The translations under genes and the position numbers were made by a program. A model generated the notes under the pieces. The model did not search any database, was not told where the DNA came from, and was given only the letters and a program-made list of their open reading frames with translations. From Spirodela intermedia (taxonomy: Eukaryota; Streptophyta; Magnoliopsida; Alismatales; Araceae): a DNA stretch of 64,000 bases. The stretch covers positions 3,729,501 to 3,793,500 of the forward strand of contig LR746278.1 in NCBI GenBank assembly GCA_902729315.2. The letters run 5' to 3'. Below are positions 59,181 through 64,000 of this stretch, in pieces. Position 1 is the first letter of the stretch, and every line of letters begins with the position of its first letter.

Positions 59181-61831
59181 AATAATTAAAAATGAGAGAA
59201 ACACAATCAAGTTATTTTCACAATGATCATGATTCTCAAACAAATGTATACTTGAGAACTCACACACATGACATGAGGTCAGTCGTGAATATCTCCACCT
59301 TATTTTAATAGTTCAATGCTCATTAATTAGTCTTTAATCTCGTTAATTTTGTGTTCAAAAATAAAAAGATACTCATTACTTGTAGAATATCGAAAACATA
59401 AATATATCAAGATTGACTATGAAAATTAATAGAAAGTAAGTTAGGCACAATCTTAGCTTGATCTTAACTGAGTTTTGGAGAATTCAGAAAAAGAACAAAA
59501 GTCATTCATTAAGTTTTTGTTGAATTCTACTTATTTTTATTATAATATGTATGAAGTAAAAATAACTTGCTATAAAATATAAATAAATATTAAAATTATG
59601 TAAATAAATGATAAAAGTAGAAAATATAGTATTGCCCAAGTTTAATTTATTTCTCAAGCACTAGTGTGGCAACTTAATTTATCTAGATGTGTCACACCAT
59701 ACTAGGAGTTGTAGAAGTATAGTCTGAAAATATTGTGCCACTTGTTGGAGAGATCTATTAAATAAAAAGGTCAACCACACTATCATTGTCATTTGGCAGG
59801 AGAAAGGAAAAGTTGACCACTTGTCATAGGCCTTGAGTGTAGTTGAGGGAGGAAGGAATGAGCTTGCCAATTGTTGGAGGCATTGATCACACAAAAGAAG
59901 GGAAGAACATATTGTCATATTCGCAACTGTCGTTGGGATTTTAATGATAATTAATAATTATTTTTATGTCTTTAATGATGATACATGTAAGAACTTAAGT
60001 TCCTAGTATTGTGGTACTTCGTGAGCCATTGGATTAAATGTGTTTAATCACATGGCATGTTGAGTGATGTCAGATCAACTTATCACAAATCACTAACAAA
60101 TGGAAACTTAAGTCTCTAATACTATGATCCTTCCTTAATTGTCAGATCATCATTTATGGTCATGTGCATGTTGAGGCATCAGATTTTGCAAACCACCAAT
60201 GAATTGCTTTACGCATTTGATATTGTTGTAGCTTGCCCATCGTGGGATCTAGCTTATCTGCTAACATGGCTCATTGAACATTGTTGGATAACACCATGCT
60301 TGAAGTGGCTGCCCTAAAACATAAAGAAACTTTAGTCCCAAATTAGAAATATTTCAACAATTGAGCTGAATATAAATCAAAGCTACAGTCTCTAAGTAGA
60401 TATCCCTTCTCCCAAAATAAAATAATGGCTAGAACCATCTTGGGAGATTGTAAAAAGCTGGTTTACCCTCGTGAATACATATGTATATAATGTTCCTTGC
60501 TCCATAATGGATTTTGGGATGTGGTAGAGTGATGCACATGTGTGTGAAGCCAAGTCTTTTGCCACTCAAGCCTAGCTCATGGCTCCCTCGATCTAGGTCT
60601 ACTCACTCAACCACAACAACCCTCCGAGTCAACTGCCAAGTGCTTGCTTGCCAATGGGTGGTGATATTTTTATATTTTATTTTTATAGTAATAAAAAATT
60701 ACACTATATATTTTAATTTTAGACATAAAATTAACAATATATTTCTATATTTATCTGTAAGCTAACACACCAAAATAAAATAATAAAATTAATTAAAACA
60801 TACAAATCTAACTTTAACATTCCACAACAATATATTTTTTTCAGTTTTGTCCAAGTATTTGTTTGGTGTGTCCCCACTGAGATAAACATTCCAAAAATGC
60901 ACCTTGAATCTATTATTTGATTTTTTGTTTTTTTGTAACAAGTAATAGCTTGAAGAACCTATTTAATATCATATGGTAAAAGTATGAAATTGTTAAACGC
61001 TCTAACATTATGCTTAGATCGCCATATATATAATTCTCATGAAATGCTTTGCTTTTACAAATGCGTCATGATGCATGCCAACTCATACCATGTGATTGTA
61101 AACTTAACCTTTCATTTGTAGATATTTCTTCTATTTATGATTTTTTATCCTCAAATATTACTAAGATAAATAAAAATTTAATCTCAATGACTAAAATCTG
61201 AGATTTAATCCTTCATACTAAAATCATGAGGATATAATAAAGAAAATAATATTCAAGTATTTAAATAATATAAGTGAATCATATGAATAAACATCAATAT
61301 GAGATAATAATTTCCAATAAATGTTTTATTTTTAATCATCAAAACCAATGTTATCATCAAATATGCTTGAGCAAATTTGACATTTTTTGGAAATGAGTCA
61401 AAGAAATTGGAATTGGCAGCAATTGGTGATAACAAGGGTGTAGATGTGAAACTAGGAGGAGATATGATCAACCATGTGTTTAAATAATTTTCAAATCTAG
61501 ATCTCTTTATATTAATCATAAATTGTGTTTAAATCATTGAATAATATCTAGAATTAATATAACTATCATTTAATTTTTGTTTATGGATAAATTTCATGTG
61601 ACATGCGTATAATCATTAGTAAACATTACGAAACATCATGCCCTAGAGATATTTGAAATGGTGGAATGACCATATATAGCTATGAATCCAAAAGAAAGAA
61701 ATATAACTTCTTGTATTGTTTAAGGTAAAGGTTTGTGTTAGACCAATTTACAAATGTTATAATGAAGCTTACATATGTCTACATTATGGAATGAAGAAGG
61801 AAAAATTGTATGAATTCTATATTATGGAATC
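59181..61831. other. AT-rich intergenic DNA
   Basis: No gene seen. The stretch 60540-60660 (GCCACTCAAGCCTAGCTCAT...CCAATGGGTGGTGAT) is GC-richer and looks like part of a dispersed repeat. Frames at 59679-59918, 60514-60765 and 61253-61519 have no family motif. Confidence 0.35.
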
Positions 61832-62700
61832 AAATTGTAACAAAAGATGAGTTCCCCAATCTTCAATAATACAGCAAAAGTTTCTCTAGATTCACTAGGT
61901 AAGATGGCTGACTCGCTGCTTTTGCTATGTGAGAATATGTGAAGAAGTAAAGTTTGTTTTGTTATGTAACATCTCCAATCATCTTCCATCAAACCTTGTC
62001 ATAAATTTCACATGAATCAAAAGAAAAAAAGGCTTCATAATCTACTTTTTTGGTAAGTTTACTAGCATAGATCAAATCAATGGCCACTTTAGTAACATGA
62101 AGGACATTAGGAAGAGTAAGCAAATAAGTAAGGTTAACATTTTCTATGCCTACTACGATTATTAATGAAACCATCAGCATCTAGAAATTTTCTACTTCTG
62201 GAGGAAGGAGAATATGTGACAAATAATCGTGGTAAATTTTTCATATGTTTGGTAGCTACAGTGTCCATGATCAAAGTATTTACAAATGAAAGAAAAGAAT
62301 TAAGGTACTAGACACTAAGTCCAAGAGAAAATGATAGCTCCTCTAGTTGAGCAAGAAATCATGTTCCTATGGATAGTTCAACCTTATTAATTTCCACCAC
62401 ATTAGAAAAAATTCTTATTTAATTTTGGTGACCTTAAATGACTTCTTGAGTTTAAGGTACACCACAAATTATTTCTAGGATCATTCTTGACATTTCTAGA
62501 ATTCTTTAGCCTACATTGATATTTCATTATTTTTGAATTTGTTCCTCTCACTACAAACACATTTTTTTACTACCTAATCAATTCAACATCCAGTTTCTTC
62601 TACTCTCATCTCTCATAATAAAGGAGTTATTTCATTCAAAGGCGGAACACTTTCTCAATTGAAGATTTGAATTGCTAATTTGTCAAATTCTAGATTCAGG
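61832..62700 (-). mobile_element. Ty1/copia gag-protease/pre-integrase remnant, dead
   Basis: On the minus strand the protease start reads IMDTVATKHMKNLPRLFVTY (about 62272-62210), where copia proteases have DTGA or DSGA; the catalytic-loop Gly is Val. SPSSRSRKFLDADG follows, then a frameshift near 62165, then VNLTYLLTLPNVLHVTKVAI and YASKLTKKVDYEAFF (to about 61990). A weak KMIGDVT and LGNSSFVTI (to about 61835) match the GAG-pre-integrase block. Gag-like sequence upstream (to about 62700) is too decayed to read. No reverse transcriptase is present, so the copy is truncated. Confidence 0.75.
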
Positions 62701-64000
62701 CCTAACAAATATTTTGTCTTTTTTTTCATTACATTTCTATATATAGCTCCTACCACTAGATCTTTTAAATAAATCATCATGCATTATTCAAATTCTTCTC
62801 ATAATATGATTAATTCATTCATATATTTGTTACTATTTTTCCTCCCTTTCTTAGATTCACTATTTTCGGCTATAGTTCATACAATTAAGCCAGATCTCTA
62901 GGACAAGAGTAAGTATGGTGTAGATTATCTTAGATATCTTTAACTATGGACAAATATAAACATATTCTTCTAATTTATAGAGTCATTTTTGTCCACATTC
63001 ATGTCATAATTTAAGTCTATTTGGTCCCACACACTATAATCATGATCATTGATTTGAGAGCTAGGACTAAGTAAATAACTCATTGGCCCCTTAATTTTTA
63101 AAATCACTCTCACTTGTTGGGACCATTTGAAACAATTTCATCCATCTAAATGATCTCACTGTAGTATCACAAGTAATTATGAATGTAATAGATTTTGATT
63201 AATTCCTATAGTCTTGAATTTTCTTGAGAATAAACTGGTTTTAAACATTTTAAAAACTAGCTAGCAAGTAGATGATGTAAAAGTAATCAATATAGTTGAA
63301 ATAGAGATCCAAATATCAGTCAAAATAAAATAATTCAAATATAAGTAGTAAATTTTTATCTAACCATGGGCCCACTCTTAAATCAAACTATATAGACTTG
63401 GTTCACTATCAAGATAAGAGAACAAACATAAATATTGTGTTTTTCACACTCTAGGTGAGGGTGATACTAAGAAACAAGCTGTGATGTAGACCTTTACACA
63501 AATCTGACATTCGTGGCCATAATTGTCAGCAAATACTATTTTAGAGATATCCAACATAGAAGGAAGAGAGATAAAGAATGAGAATAATAAAACTTCAGGG
63601 TGAACCAGTCTGGTTCAAAGTTTTATCTTAATAAATTCATCTCAATCTTCTCTTCAGTTCTATGATTGCCACTGCAAGGAAATAGAGAAGAAAAAAAAAA
63701 TAATAACATGTTAAACCCTAAGTTTTCATTTTTAGTTCTTAGATGAAGTTGGATTGGTCTCTTATGCAATTCGCAATAGTTACACATTGGTTAGACCAGT
63801 CTCAGCTAATAATGGGCTGAACCAATCCGATTCCTAATGAGAGAAAAACAAAAGGTAAATGAAGAAGTAGACTGGACTAGTCCTAAATAGACCAAATGGG
63901 CCCAATTTTTTTGACCCAAACATAGCAGTTGAAGGAAAAAAGGGAAGATCACTGATACAACAACAATGGCAATGATGATAATCATAGTGATGATTTCATG
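62701..64000. other. AT-rich DNA, possibly further copia gag/LTR remains
   Basis: No gene can be read. Repeated GACCAGTC/AACCAGTCTGGTTC/GAACCAATC words at 63600-63900 may reflect a decayed repeat. No primer-binding site or LTR boundary was identified. Confidence 0.3.

Noticed and set aside
1-64000. CRISPR arrays, bacterial operons or riboswitches
   Set aside because: Introns, microsatellites, plant gene families and retrotransposons show a plant nuclear sequence; none of these features is present.

Overview
This is plant nuclear DNA. The genes have many GT-AG introns, GC-rich coding exons sit in AT-rich intergenic DNA, GA/CT microsatellites mark gene leaders and introns, and there are decayed Ty3/gypsy and Ty1/copia retrotransposons. 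The GC contrast and general look suggest a monocot, perhaps a non-grass such as a ginger, banana or palm relative. That placement is an inference with low confidence.

Layout. 0-2 kb: the 3' exons of a saposin-like (SAPLIP) gene on the plus strand; its 5' part was not found. 5.6-13.7 kb: a complete DHHC protein S-acyltransferase on the minus strand (9 coding exons, 699 aa), most like plant PAT19/PAT20, with a 140-bp tandem triplication in intron 1. 14.6-41 kb: a gene-poor, AT-rich block of dead transposons. It holds a minus-strand Ty3/gypsy protease remnant, a plus-strand Athila-like RNase H-integrase remnant, and four copies (two per orientation, one nested in another) of a 1.6-1.9 kb noncoding repeat that looks like a solo LTR. 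These repeats carry a promoter laid out like a plant U6 snRNA promoter in front of a GC-rich core. 41.4-47.1 kb: a GC-rich island with a cluster of five CACGTG boxes and a complete PLATZ zinc-binding transcription factor on the minus strand (4 exons, 278 aa, clear TATA box), then an unrecognised ORF. 47-64 kb: mostly AT-rich intergenic DNA with one or two weak ORFs, a GC-rich minus-strand transcription-unit candidate at 56.3-57.1 kb, a purine-rich tract and a dead copia gag-protease-pre-integrase fragment.

The two complete genes are not functionally linked in any visible way. One lipid-modifies membrane proteins in the Golgi/plasma-membrane system; the other is a nuclear DNA-binding regulator. 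The least explained signal is the conserved USE-TATA-GTCC cassette in the 1.6-1.9 kb repeat family.
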